Below the pieces are notes generated by a model. It was not told the DNA's origin and did no database searches. It worked only from the letters and a program-made list of their open reading frames with translations. From Stygiolobus sp037389425 (GTDB lineage: Archaea; Thermoproteota; Thermoprotei_A; Sulfolobales; Sulfolobaceae): a DNA stretch of 15,398 nt. The position numbers and the translations under genes are program-made. Shown in pieces: positions 7,086 through 13,336 of this stretch (the first letter of the stretch is position 1; the number at the start of each line of letters is the position of its first letter). The stretch is from positions 1 through 15,398 of the forward strand of contig NZ_JBBHKR010000079.1 in NCBI RefSeq assembly GCF_037389425.1, read 5' to 3'.

Positions 7086-7616
7086 CTAGTCTTGCTTATA
7101 AACGGATATACGCGAACCGAAACTTATACCCCATATCAACTGAGGATATACTATCATCCGTTCCATTCCACCTACTCCTAAGTAACCGTAAATATGAGTA
7201 ATAAAAAGAATGAGAGCTATTAATGACATAAAACCTAGAATGGTCCAGAGATAAAATCTGAAGTAAATAGAAGAGACTACAGCTGTAATCCCACCAGAGA
7301 GGAAAGTAAACAAAGCTGATATTAAGTGAGGAAAACCGGTGTTCTCAGGAAATATTCCTACTAACGTAGAGCTTAACCCTATAACAAATAATAGAATGGA
7401 CAAAGTCCTTATATCGAGCGAAAATGATGCCACCATTATCAATAAGCCCATCAATATTATTGAAGTGTTAAAGAGTATTGCAGTCTTGCCTACTCCTAAG
7501 TCACTAATATAGTTAGAGTGGACGGAATAACCAGGATAAAGTGATTCACTAATTATCATTAATAATAGGAATTGAGAAACTCCTAAGAGGATCAAGTATC
7601 CTGCTATTTTTGTCAT
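7086..7616 (-). CDS. DUF998 family integral membrane protein
   Basis: A 176-residue very hydrophobic protein with about six membrane helices (near 5-24, 46-65, 71-88, 98-118, 122-142 and 155-168). It carries the hallmarks of DUF998: YPGYSVHSNYISDLG (27-41) after the first helix, the short loop GIFPENTG (87-94), and GGMERMIVYP (149-158) before the last helix. The family is widespread in archaea and bacteria and its function is unknown. Start ATG 7616 is supported by a minus-strand TATA-like ATTTATTTT at 7640-7649, implying a near-leaderless transcript. It is a single gene in the opposite direction to its neighbours, with no partner in the same operon. C-terminus is short and charged (VYKQD). 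Confidence in the family is high. Confidence 0.88.
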   Translation of the reverse strand: MTKIAGYLILLGVSQFLLLMIISESLYPGYSVHSNYISDLGVGKTAILFNTSIILMGLLIMVASFSLDIRTLSILLFVIGLSSTLVGIFPENTGFPHLISALFTFLSGGITAVVSSIYFRFYLWTILGFMSLIALILFITHIYGYLGVGGMERMIVYPQLIWGISFGSRISVYKQD

Positions 7617-7639
7617 ACTTTACACTATATTTCGTCATT

Positions 7640-7649
7640 AAAATAAATC
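7640..7649 (-). promoter_or_regulatory. TATA box for the 7616 gene
   Basis: Minus strand ATTTATTTT preceded by purine-rich AAAGAG, centred about 28 bp before the ATG. Confidence 0.5.
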
Positions 7650-7831
7650 TCTTTAGTTTTCACATACAAAAATTATATAACAAAAAAGATAACATTCTAG
7701 TTCTCCTTCAATTTAGAAATAAATATTTAGTGTCTCTTTCTTAATTTACACAAAATTTTCATCTTTTTTCTACGAGATACTATAAAATTCTTTCCAGTTA
7801 TTTCTCTAGCTGAGAACGAACTAGTATTTGT

Positions 7832-7881
7832 TAGTGTTCACTCGTGGCGTAACTATCCTTACTTTTAATTACTTTTAATTC
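7832..7881. repeat. Dispersed repeat copy A (about 50 bp)
   Basis: TAGTGTTCACTCGTGGCGTAAC and the next 28 bases match 13089-13139 except for about four substitutions and one indel. On the minus strand both copies encode the C-terminal end of the same short peptide, so this is a pair of related gene ends rather than a non-coding element. Confidence 0.75.
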
Positions 7882-7971
7882 TTCCAATGCATCCCTCTCA
7901 AGGATTTCGTTGTAGTTCATCAACTTTATTAGAATCAACTTGTTTAATTTTGAGTAAGTTTGAAATGGGTA
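7834..7971 (-). pseudogene. C-terminal relic of an unknown protein (family shared with 13095-13322)
   Basis: A minus-strand frame opens about 7971 and ends at TAA near 7834. It includes YPFQTYSKLNKLILIKL, then MNYNEILERDALEELKVIKS and KDSYATSEH. An in-frame ATG lies inside (about 7920) but no promoter is seen. The last 25 residues align with the tail of the decayed gene at 13095-13322 (YDPLREKC-TELEVIKCKE). Upstream the frame is closed by TAG. Function unknown; the acidic/lysine tail is helical. Adjacent to vapBC, transcribed away from it. Confidence 0.4.
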
Positions 7972-8039
7972 AGAATACTAGCACCAGGTTTATGGTCTTA
8001 AGGTATTGCTCTTCCTTTCCCGAGGGATTCTATGATTAG

Positions 8040-8097
8040 GTTAAACTCACCTTGTAGTTTAACTCTATCATAAGTTAAACTTTAATGATCGTTAAAC
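8040..8097. promoter_or_regulatory. Operator-like array: four GTTAAAC heptamers at exact 17-bp spacing
   Basis: GTTAAAC at 8040-8046, its inverse GTTTAAC at 8057-8063, GTTAAAC at 8074-8080 and GTTAAAC at 8091-8097. Each start is exactly 17 bp from the next. The second and third form a perfect 9-bp palindrome pair AGTTTAACT-N8-AGTTAAACT. A weak TATA-like ACTTTAATG (8079-8087), 26 bp upstream of the vapB ATG, lies between sites 3 and 4, so occupancy would block transcription factor access. This fits autoregulation by VapB dimers or a VapBC complex; that is inference from position and symmetry. Confidence 0.7.
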
Positions 8098-8109
8098 GAA
8101 ATACCTCTT

Positions 8110-8346
8110 ATGGAGGTAAAAGTTCACAAGAAAGGGATTATAGTTATCCCCGCTGAGGTTAGAAAGAGGCTCAATATTAAAGAGGGTTCTGTCATAGAGT
8201 TAGAAGTTGAGGGTGATAAGATTATTTTAAAACGTAAATTAACCCTCTTGGACGCATACGGCATAGATAAAGAGATGGGAGATTCTGCTGTAAAAGAGTT
8301 GGAAAAGCTGAGGAAAGGGGAATTTGAGAAGAAAAATTCTGTTTGA
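8110..8346 (+). CDS. vapB: VapB antitoxin, AbrB/MazE-type
   Basis: A 78-residue protein. Residues 1-45 are a SpoVT/AbrB swapped-hairpin DNA-binding domain: VKVHKKGIIVIPAEVRKRLN, then IKEGSVIELEVEGDKIILKR. Residues 46-78 are a charged tail expected to wrap the toxin. In such pairs the antitoxin both neutralises the PIN nuclease and represses its own promoter. It overlaps the downstream vapC by 23 bp in a different frame, typical of tight translational coupling. ATG 8110 lies 13 bp after the last heptamer of a four-site array; the transcript would be leaderless. Length and motif order fit the family closely. Confidence 0.93.
   Translation: MEVKVHKKGIIVIPAEVRKRLNIKEGSVIELEVEGDKIILKRKLTLLDAYGIDKEMGDSAVKELEKLRKGEFEKKNSV
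8311..8320 (+). promoter_or_regulatory. Purine-rich ribosome-binding site deciding the vapC TTG start
   Basis: AGGAAAGGGG lies 3 bp before TTG 8324 inside vapB. The vapC frame has TGA at 8309-8311 and no ATG or GTG before the conserved ILFDTGF strand, so TTG is the only ordinary start. Confidence 0.5.
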
Positions 8347-8722
8347 TACGGGTTTTTTCCACGTATATTTTTCTGGGCTTAACGAAGAAGCTAAGAAAGC
8401 TGTGGGAGAGGTTTATACAAGTAAAAGTGTAGGTTATACTCTAGACCTTAATTTAGCGGAGTTCCTTTATACTTATGGCAAACTTAAGGGGATAGAAGAA
8501 GCTAATGTTAGACTTTCCTTAATCCTGAATTCCCCAATAAAGATTGTCAGTACTAATAAGGAACTCGCTTTAAGGGCAGGTGAGCTCAAAGTTAAGTACC
8601 AAAACCTTTCCATAGTGGACTGTTTTCTAGCAGCCTTTGCTGAAAAAGAGAATGCTGCAATTTACACTACGGACTCTGAGATTGGAAAAGTCTATAAAAA
8701 CACAATAATTCTACGCAGTTGA
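8324..8722 (+). CDS. vapC: VapC toxin, PIN-domain ribonuclease
   Basis: A 132-residue PIN-domain protein starting at TTG. The four acidic residues expected for Mg2+-dependent RNA cleavage are present: Asp8 (ILFDTGF), Glu46 (LNLAEFLY), Asp99 (SIVDCFLAA) and Asp117 (YTTDSEI). Length is normal for VapC. It should cleave RNA, commonly tRNA or rRNA in this family, when VapB is lost. It follows vapB with a 23-bp overlap and shares its operator. All catalytic residues are intact, so the toxin looks functional. The start is TTG at 8324, chosen because TGA at 8309 closes the frame upstream. A perfect 8-bp inverted repeat begins at its stop codon. Confidence 0.93.
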   Translation: MRRKILFDTGFFHVYFSGLNEEAKKAVGEVYTSKSVGYTLDLNLAEFLYTYGKLKGIEEANVRLSLILNSPIKIVSTNKELALRAGELKVKYQNLSIVDCFLAAFAEKENAAIYTTDSEIGKVYKNTIILRS

Positions 8723-9003
8723 GAAATATCCCGAGTGTGAATAAACTTATTTCTCGAGGAAAAGTTGTTATACCGGAAGCTCCCCTTCAGGAAAGGGCGT
8801 TCAGTATTAAATCTTTCAGTCAAATTTCAAGCATAGTATTAGCTAACATTCCAAGGTGAATTCTTTCAACTCCTACAAGTGGTCAGGTAAAGTTGCTCAG
8901 AGGAGATGAAGCGATGAGAAGAGCTCAACTTATATTATGGAGAGAACAGTTGAAAAGTCAATCACGGCATTTTCTTCACCCACATCTTTGCAGAATGCCT
9001 TAA
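8719..9003 (+). pseudogene. Possible third gene after vapBC, broken by one TGA
   Basis: Overlapping the vapC stop (TTGA at 8719-8722) a plus-strand frame runs 94 codons to TAA 9001-9003 with a single TGA at 8857-8859 (codon 47). It has segments NIPSVNKLISRGKVVIPEAP, FSQISSIVLANIPR, TSGQVKLLRGDEAMRRAQLI and LWREQLKSQ that look coding. The last part overlaps the antisense end of the ATPase, so the original end was probably elsewhere. I recognise no family. The frame could have been a third member of the vapBC operon, or a neighbour's remains. Confidence 0.3.
8721..8755. repeat. Perfect 8-bp inverted repeat at the vapC stop
   Basis: GAGAAATA (8721-8728) and TATTTCTC (8748-8755) are perfect complements around a 19-nt loop. 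It may structure the 3' end of the vapBC mRNA. Confidence 0.35.
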
Positions 9004-10134
9004 CCCTAACCTACTTGGCAAATCATTAGGTAAAGAATATTTCCCCTTACTAGTCTTATCCACGAAGCCGTAAGCGACCAATGTTTTTAATAGTTCATAA
9101 AGCCTTGAATCCCCAATACTCTCTTTATATAGGGAGTTCATGACATCCCTAATCTCACTAAGACTCCCTTTATTACCCAATCTCGAAAGCGAAAGTATAA
9201 TTTCTGCATAACGTTTAGGTGAATTAGAGTTACTCAAGAACCTCGTAAACTCTTTAGAAACTTGTTTCGCCGCTTCCTTTACTATAACTCTAATATCAAT
9301 AGGGTGGGTGTGCTTTACAGAATAGGAGTAACTCCTTCCGAATAGGGCAAGCCATCCTGGGATCCCGTCGAAGAGCCTTACAGCCTCATCAATAACCTTC
9401 TCATCGACTTTAACATTCTCCTCTTCAAAGCCCCTCCTTAAGAACTCCTTAGACTTAACCTCATCAAACCTCTCAAGTTTTATCCTAAAGAACTTTCTAC
9501 CGTAGAACGGTTTCTCCTCCTCAACTTGATTTAAAATCTCCTCGGCTACCCCAATAAAGCTACCAGAAACTATTACAACCGTGTTTTCGCACCATTCGTA
9601 AATATCATGAAAGAACGAACCTATATCAAACCCCTTAACCTTTTTAATGTTCTGTACTTCATCTATGAATATTACTAACCCTTTCTTATTATCCCTAGCA
9701 ATCGAGTCCAGAGCCCTAATGACCTCATCAACGTCTTCTGTCTTAAACTCTCTTAGTTTAACTCCAATTTTAATCCAGTTTAATTCTAGGATGTCTTCCG
9801 GATTTATACCTAATCTATTTGCAATAATTTTGGAAACTTTTCCGGCAAAAGTGTGTTTCCTTATAACTTCCGCCGCTCCTTCCAAAAATAATTTTGAAAA
9901 CGTTTCCATAGGGTAGGACTTTTTACTCCCTAGCTTACCCAAATTGATAGTTAGAGTAACGTAATCTGGAAGTTCATTGAGCGTTACTTTTACTAAACTC
10001 GTTTTACCTATCCTTCTAATCCCCAGTACTGCTGCAAAGTCATTATGTGTAATTACGTCTTTTAATTCCTCAATTTCTCTCTCCCTATCAAAGAAATCCT
10101 TCCTCTCTGTTTTAGGCCTTGTATCAAAGAGAAT
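8962..10134 (-). CDS. Archaeal AAA+/STAND-like ATPase (ATPase_2 family), ATT start
   Basis: The frame encodes 390 residues from ATT at 10134. Residues 2-18 (LFDTRPKTERKDFFDRE) are the standard opening of this family. Walker A is GIRRIGKTS (38-46), Walker B is LVIFIDEVQ (153-161) and the sensor-like strand is TVVIVSGS (185-192). Then come FYGRKFFRIKLERF and FLRRGF, the GIPGWL motif (257-262), and a C-terminal winged-helix region (about 300-390). These are hallmarks of PF01637 archaeal ATPases, which are often linked to mobile elements and toxin regions; the cellular role is not known. A shorter start at TTG 9942 would remove Walker A and is rejected. Upstream in frame there is TAA at 10150-10152 and no ATG, GTG or TTG before the conserved LFD. 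GGTGG (10141-10145, minus) sits 6 nt before ATT, as a ribosome site would. A CCGGAAT palindrome lies between promoter and start. Confidence 0.9.
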   Translation of the reverse strand: MLFDTRPKTERKDFFDREREIEELKDVITHNDFAAVLGIRRIGKTSLVKVTLNELPDYVTLTINLGKLGSKKSYPMETFSKLFLEGAAEVIRKHTFAGKVSKIIANRLGINPEDILELNWIKIGVKLREFKTEDVDEVIRALDSIARDNKKGLVIFIDEVQNIKKVKGFDIGSFFHDIYEWCENTVVIVSGSFIGVAEEILNQVEEEKPFYGRKFFRIKLERFDEVKSKEFLRRGFEEENVKVDEKVIDEAVRLFDGIPGWLALFGRSYSYSVKHTHPIDIRVIVKEAAKQVSKEFTRFLSNSNSPKRYAEIILSLSRLGNKGSLSEIRDVMNSLYKESIGDSRLYELLKTLVAYGFVDKTSKGKYSLPNDLPSRLGLRHSAKMWVKKMP

Positions 10135-10143
10135 TTTCCGCCA

Positions 10144-10166
10144 CCGGAATTATTCCGGAACCGGAA
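10144..10166. promoter_or_regulatory. Operator-like palindrome CCGGAAT-T-ATTCCGG plus extra half-site
   Basis: CCGGAATTATTCCGG (10144-10158) is a perfect 7-1-7 palindrome; CCGGAA is repeated again at 10161-10166. It covers the expected transcription start of the ATPase gene, between its TATA box and the ATT codon. GC-rich palindromes stand out in this AT-rich DNA, and the position suggests a repressor site, perhaps for the ATPase's own winged helix. Confidence 0.55.
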
Positions 10167-10173
10167 ATTTTAA

Positions 10174-10183
10174 GCTTTATAAC
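10174..10183 (-). promoter_or_regulatory. TATA box for the ATPase gene
   Basis: Minus-strand GTTATAAAG. With a start about 26 bp downstream (near 10153) the leader is about 18 nt, long enough for the GGTGG motif before ATT. Confidence 0.6.
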
Positions 10184-10349
10184 CCTAAGACAGTGCTTTT
10201 AAGCTATTCAACAATCTCGGTATCGTAAAAGGTTTTACTACATAATTAAGACGCAACCCTAGGAAGGCATTAATGCTGACTCTCTCTTGTAGAACGTATT
10301 ATTAGTTAGTTATGTGTAATATAACCTTACTGAGAGTAGGACTTAAAGC

Positions 10350-10640
10350 TTGTTGAGGATCTTAACTTACTCAGAACGGAAGTTAGCTAAGACGAATAAC
10401 AACGTAATCTTCTACAACCTCAGTACAGAAAACATAATCAAGCAAATCCCCATATACGGTATACCAGTATCAGTACTGTTAGACTATGCCACCAGAAACG
10501 TTTACGCTCCAGTAGAGAATCGGTTATTAAGTCAATTTTTCCCTCTCATATTTAACTCACAAGACGGACTAGTTATGACTTAAATTATACTTAATAATAA
10601 TGTTTCAGTTGGAAAGGCACAAGTCTTAAAAGCACCTATC
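10350..10640 (+). pseudogene. Fragment of a YVTN-type beta-propeller surface protein
   Basis: From TTG 10350 a 77-codon frame runs to TAA 10581-10583. Its middle, NNVIFYNLSTENIIKQIPIY then GIPVSVLLDYATRNVYAPVE, is one blade of a YVTN/NHL-like propeller (pattern: asparagine-led strand, IPIxGxPxxVxxDxATxNVYxxxx). After the stop, NNNVSVGKAQVLKAP may be part of the next blade. Propellers of this type are large cell-surface proteins in archaea; here only one or two blades remain and there is no signal peptide or promoter, so this is a truncated relic. Confidence 0.5.
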
Positions 10641-11277
10641 GATGTGCATAGGGTAGATGGACATTAAACTTGGATTCCAATCCCTTTTTCAGAAACTCGC
10701 TATTAGGGAGTGATAGTTGACGTTTACGAGTTAATGTTTGCAAACGATCCAACTTTTTCTTAAGGCTTTCAATCTAAGAATGCCGGTTGTCACAAAACTA
10801 CATTGCTCTCACTTAACTAGAATTAATGTTTAACACGGTTTTGTACCACCGATTACCGTGTAATGACTTGAGTCTTGTCCTCTTACGTCACTCATGTTTA
10901 CAAGTGGTCTGTATTACATGGCACACAATTGAATGCCTATAACTAGGTCGTTATGGAACTCTGAATAGATAGATAGGTTTAGAAAAGTGTAATAATAGTA
11001 GTCCTTAGGAGGAAAATAGTAAACATCATTTTGTCGCTTTTGTGGTGGAAGGACCAAGATTCCTACATCCCCAAGCCATGAAAAATTTTCGCTCTAAATA
11101 CTAAGAGATTCCATCGTAAATTTGAGTACTCCCTTGACCTGCTGATTGTGTTGAAAGTACTTGAGTATATTCAAATTTTGAATTTCCTCAACAGCTTCTG
11201 AGTTTTTAACTTCGAGACTGGTTAAACTGCGCCCCAAATCGTATGACGCTTGTTTTTTCGCCTTGTTGAAATACGTT
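10641..11277. other. Non-coding spacer or far-decayed sequence
   Basis: The base composition is less AT-rich than true spacers here, suggesting old coding DNA, but every frame is broken at short intervals and I recognise no residue pattern. No promoter, repeat or RNA gene was found. Confidence 0.4.
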
Positions 11278-12591
11278 TCACATGGAAGTACCGAGTGCAG
11301 TTATTGTAACTTCTATTTCTTTACCTTCTACATTAGCTGTCAGGACTATAGTGTAGATTTTATTAGGTATGACATGAATTCTTCCGAACTCAACAGTGAC
11401 GTTGGTCACGGTTCTAGGGCTCAAAGTCTGCGGACTTATCCTATCAGTAGAGTGGTTAAAATCTTCAATTCTGGCCGAAATTAATGTGGCTTTGTGTTGC
11501 GAGTATAGCTGTAAATTCACAGTACCGTCTTTCTTTATGTACGTCGTGCCCAAAACCCTAATACTCTCATCTTCAAAGCCTGTCACGAGCTCAGGTGTAG
11601 GTTGTGTATTTGATGGAGTCTGAGTTTGTTGTATTGTCCTTGTTGATAGGGAGACCCAGTTTTTAACCCCACCCCCGAACAACAACTTTCTCGAGGCACC
11701 GTTGATCCCTACAATCCCTAATGCAAAACTCAAAGCTGCAGATATTGGAAATAAGAACGATGTTACGTCACCAAGTTCAGTTAAATTGGGAGGTAATAAG
11801 AAGTAAAAGTAATTAACGAAACCAATTATACCGCTTAAGACCAGAAGGGAACCTGCGTAACTTATCCAACCTTCACGGTAATATTTGCTGAGACCAGAGA
11901 ACTTTATACCGAAAATGATTAGCCCCAGAATTTGGAAAAAGCTGGTTATTACGTATAATCCGAAAGGTAATATGCCCCATTGATTTAAGGTTAAACATTG
12001 ATTATCCCCGAAGAAGTAGATATATGCTCCCGCGATATCTGGGATTAAGGACTGGTTCTTTTCTGGTTCCGGTGTGCCGAATGAAAGTGCCACAAAAATA
12101 ACATAAACTATAAATACGAGAATTCCGATACCGAAATAAGCACCGATACTCCGACTCCACATTCCTAAACCCCTAGCTTTTCCCACTTGGTTATTTATAG
12201 AAGATAATGTGTTGTAAGCACTTCTTATGTTAGATAATGCTTTATCTGAATAGGAGTACATATATCCTAATACAATTAACATGAAGAAAAGGAATGCACC
12301 AGTCACGTAAGCGAGTTCAGGGATATTCCCTGAAATTCCACCCATCAAGTACGTAGTGCTATAAATGTAAACGTATTCCAAGATAAAGTAAATTAGAGTT
12401 GATAGAGCCCATTTAATACCCCCTTTAAGTCCGACTTTCATAATTTCCAATGCATCGCTCTCGGAATTAATGTCTAACTTCTTACTTGAAATAGCTCTAT
12501 CACGTGTATCATCGCGGTACTCAGCAAACTTAATTCTGTTAGTATTTTTAACTCTCAATAGAGGAGATAAGAAGTGATTTCCAATCATCAT
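11278..12591 (-). CDS. DUF973-like multi-spanning membrane protein with C-terminal beta domain (second copy)
   Basis: A 437-residue protein. Residues 1-40 are a basic cytoplasmic tail, longer than in the protein at 1704. A segment SESDALEIMKVGLKGGIKWA (43-62) leads into about six membrane helices (near 63-80, 95-112, 150-170, 208-230, 243-264, 278-296). The layout resembles DUF973 proteins. After a Thr/Gln/Pro-rich linker (316-336), residues 340-437 form the same beta domain as in the 1704 protein: KDGTVNLQLYSQ...LISARIED (370-377) and VTNVTVEFG...VIPNKIYTIVLTA (395-419). One difference is a loop rich in acidic residues between helices (173-186). TATA at 12611 places the transcript start at ATG 12591 (leaderless). 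There is no obvious partner gene. Function unknown. Confidence 0.83.
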   Translation of the reverse strand: MMIGNHFLSPLLRVKNTNRIKFAEYRDDTRDRAISSKKLDINSESDALEIMKVGLKGGIKWALSTLIYFILEYVYIYSTTYLMGGISGNIPELAYVTGAFLFFMLIVLGYMYSYSDKALSNIRSAYNTLSSINNQVGKARGLGMWSRSIGAYFGIGILVFIVYVIFVALSFGTPEPEKNQSLIPDIAGAYIYFFGDNQCLTLNQWGILPFGLYVITSFFQILGLIIFGIKFSGLSKYYREGWISYAGSLLVLSGIIGFVNYFYFLLPPNLTELGDVTSFLFPISAALSFALGIVGINGASRKLLFGGGVKNWVSLSTRTIQQTQTPSNTQPTPELVTGFEDESIRVLGTTYIKKDGTVNLQLYSQHKATLISARIEDFNHSTDRISPQTLSPRTVTNVTVEFGRIHVIPNKIYTIVLTANVEGKEIEVTITALGTSM

Positions 12592-12610
12592 TTATTAAGA
12601 ACGTTTACGG

Positions 12611-12620
12611 CTATTTAAAA
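12611..12620 (-). promoter_or_regulatory. TATA box for the 12591 gene
   Basis: Minus-strand TTTTAAATAG centred about 25 bp before the ATG; leaderless start. Confidence 0.6.
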
Positions 12621-12703
12621 TTTTTAGAATTCAATTACACTTGTTCAATTGTACTAAGGTGTAATTGCTAATATTAGTTGACTTTAACGAGAATTTATTT
12701 AAC

Positions 12704-12874
12704 TCACTCCAACATAGGTTTTAAAATCTCTTTGTAGGAGTTACCAAACAATCGGAAGTATATACAGTTAATAATGATTAAGGTTTCCTTGTCACACAAA
12801 AGTACAAATTTATTCTTTTCTGCATATTCAATTCGAAGTCCAATTTTCAAACTTTCAACTGCGAGTTTATCCAC
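12704..12874 (-). pseudogene. Short frame (56 codons, GTG) or relic of a longer gene
   Basis: Minus strand from GTG 12874 to TGA 12704-12706: SVDKLAVESLKIGLRIEYAE, then KNKFVLLCDKETLIII, then NCIYFRLFGNSYKEILKPML. The sequence looks coding (charged helix, then a beta strand and a loop). The frame continues upstream of the GTG past one TAA for about ten more codons (TQTPNTEEVI), so it may be the surviving part of a gene with one stop. A TATA-like GTTATATAAAG lies only about 5-15 bp upstream of the GTG, too close to serve it. Family not recognised. Confidence 0.4.
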
Positions 12875-13088
12875 ACTTTATATAACTTCCTCAGTGTTGG
12901 GAGTTTGCGTCTAGGGTAAATCTCTATCAATATCTTTAGATTTTAAATATTTGTAAGAGCCGTATTGACGCTACTTATATGAATATATTTCTTAAAATTA
13001 ATACTATCAAATAAAAGCTGAAGAAGTGAAGGTTGTGTACTTTTTAGTTACTGTTGTTGGTTATCATCTGCATGACTGTTTTTATTAC
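12875..13088. other. Spacer, possible further relic
   Basis: AT-rich. On the plus strand GTG 13026 opens 21 codons (VKVVYFLVTVVGYHLHDCFY) that end at TAG 13089, exactly where dispersed repeat copy B starts; this resembles the first strand of an N-terminal Rossmann-type domain but is too short to assign. Confidence 0.3.
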
Positions 13089-13139
13089 TAGTGTTTACTC
13101 GTGGCGTAACTTTTCCTTACATTTAATTACTTCTAATTC
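13089..13139. repeat. Dispersed repeat copy B (about 50 bp)
   Basis: Matches 7832-7881 with a few substitutions and one extra base. See copy A. Confidence 0.75.
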
Positions 13140-13322
13140 CGTCACGCACTTCTCTTAAGGGATCATACACAGTCACCCTTAACTCATTGGGGCTAGTCGA
13201 GGGAAACGCCACTACCCTTCCATCCACCTTTCTTGCCAAGTTATGAGGAGCAATAGAATATCCCTTTCCAAAAGATCTTCACCGCTTTCCAAGTACCTAG
13301 CGTTCACCTTCTGTACTTTTAC
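13095..13322 (-). pseudogene. Frameshifted gene of unknown family (related to 7834-7971)
   Basis: Reading the minus strand: VKVQKVNARYLESGEDLLER, then after a frameshift GYSIAPHNLARKVDGRVVAF, PSTSPNELRVTVYDPLRE, then after a second shift KCVTELEVIKCKEKLRHE ending at TAA 13095-13097. If the two shifts are removed a protein of about 75 residues emerges. No start codon is seen. The tail matches the relic at 7834-7971. I recognise no family; the layout (short basic strand, AFPSTSP loop, acidic helical tail) is not diagnostic. Confidence 0.5.
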
Positions 13323-13336
13323 ACCCCCCAACCCTC

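Noticed and set aside
8863..8885. CTTTCAACTCCTACAAGT resembling the start of Sulfolobales CRISPR repeats (CTTTCAATTC)
   Set aside because: Only one copy, differing beyond the first 8 bases, with no spaced repetition. Not a CRISPR array.
9942..9942. TTG at 9942 as the start of the ATPase
   Set aside because: It would remove Walker A and 64 residues that match the family's N-terminus and are in open frame.
9647..10228. Plus-strand frames opposite the ATPase gene
   Set aside because: Antisense shadows of a complete Walker A/B ATPase; no promoter or family motif.
11263..11623. Two plus-strand frames opposite the C-terminal domain of the 12591 gene
   Set aside because: They lie antisense to a domain conserved with the 1704 protein.
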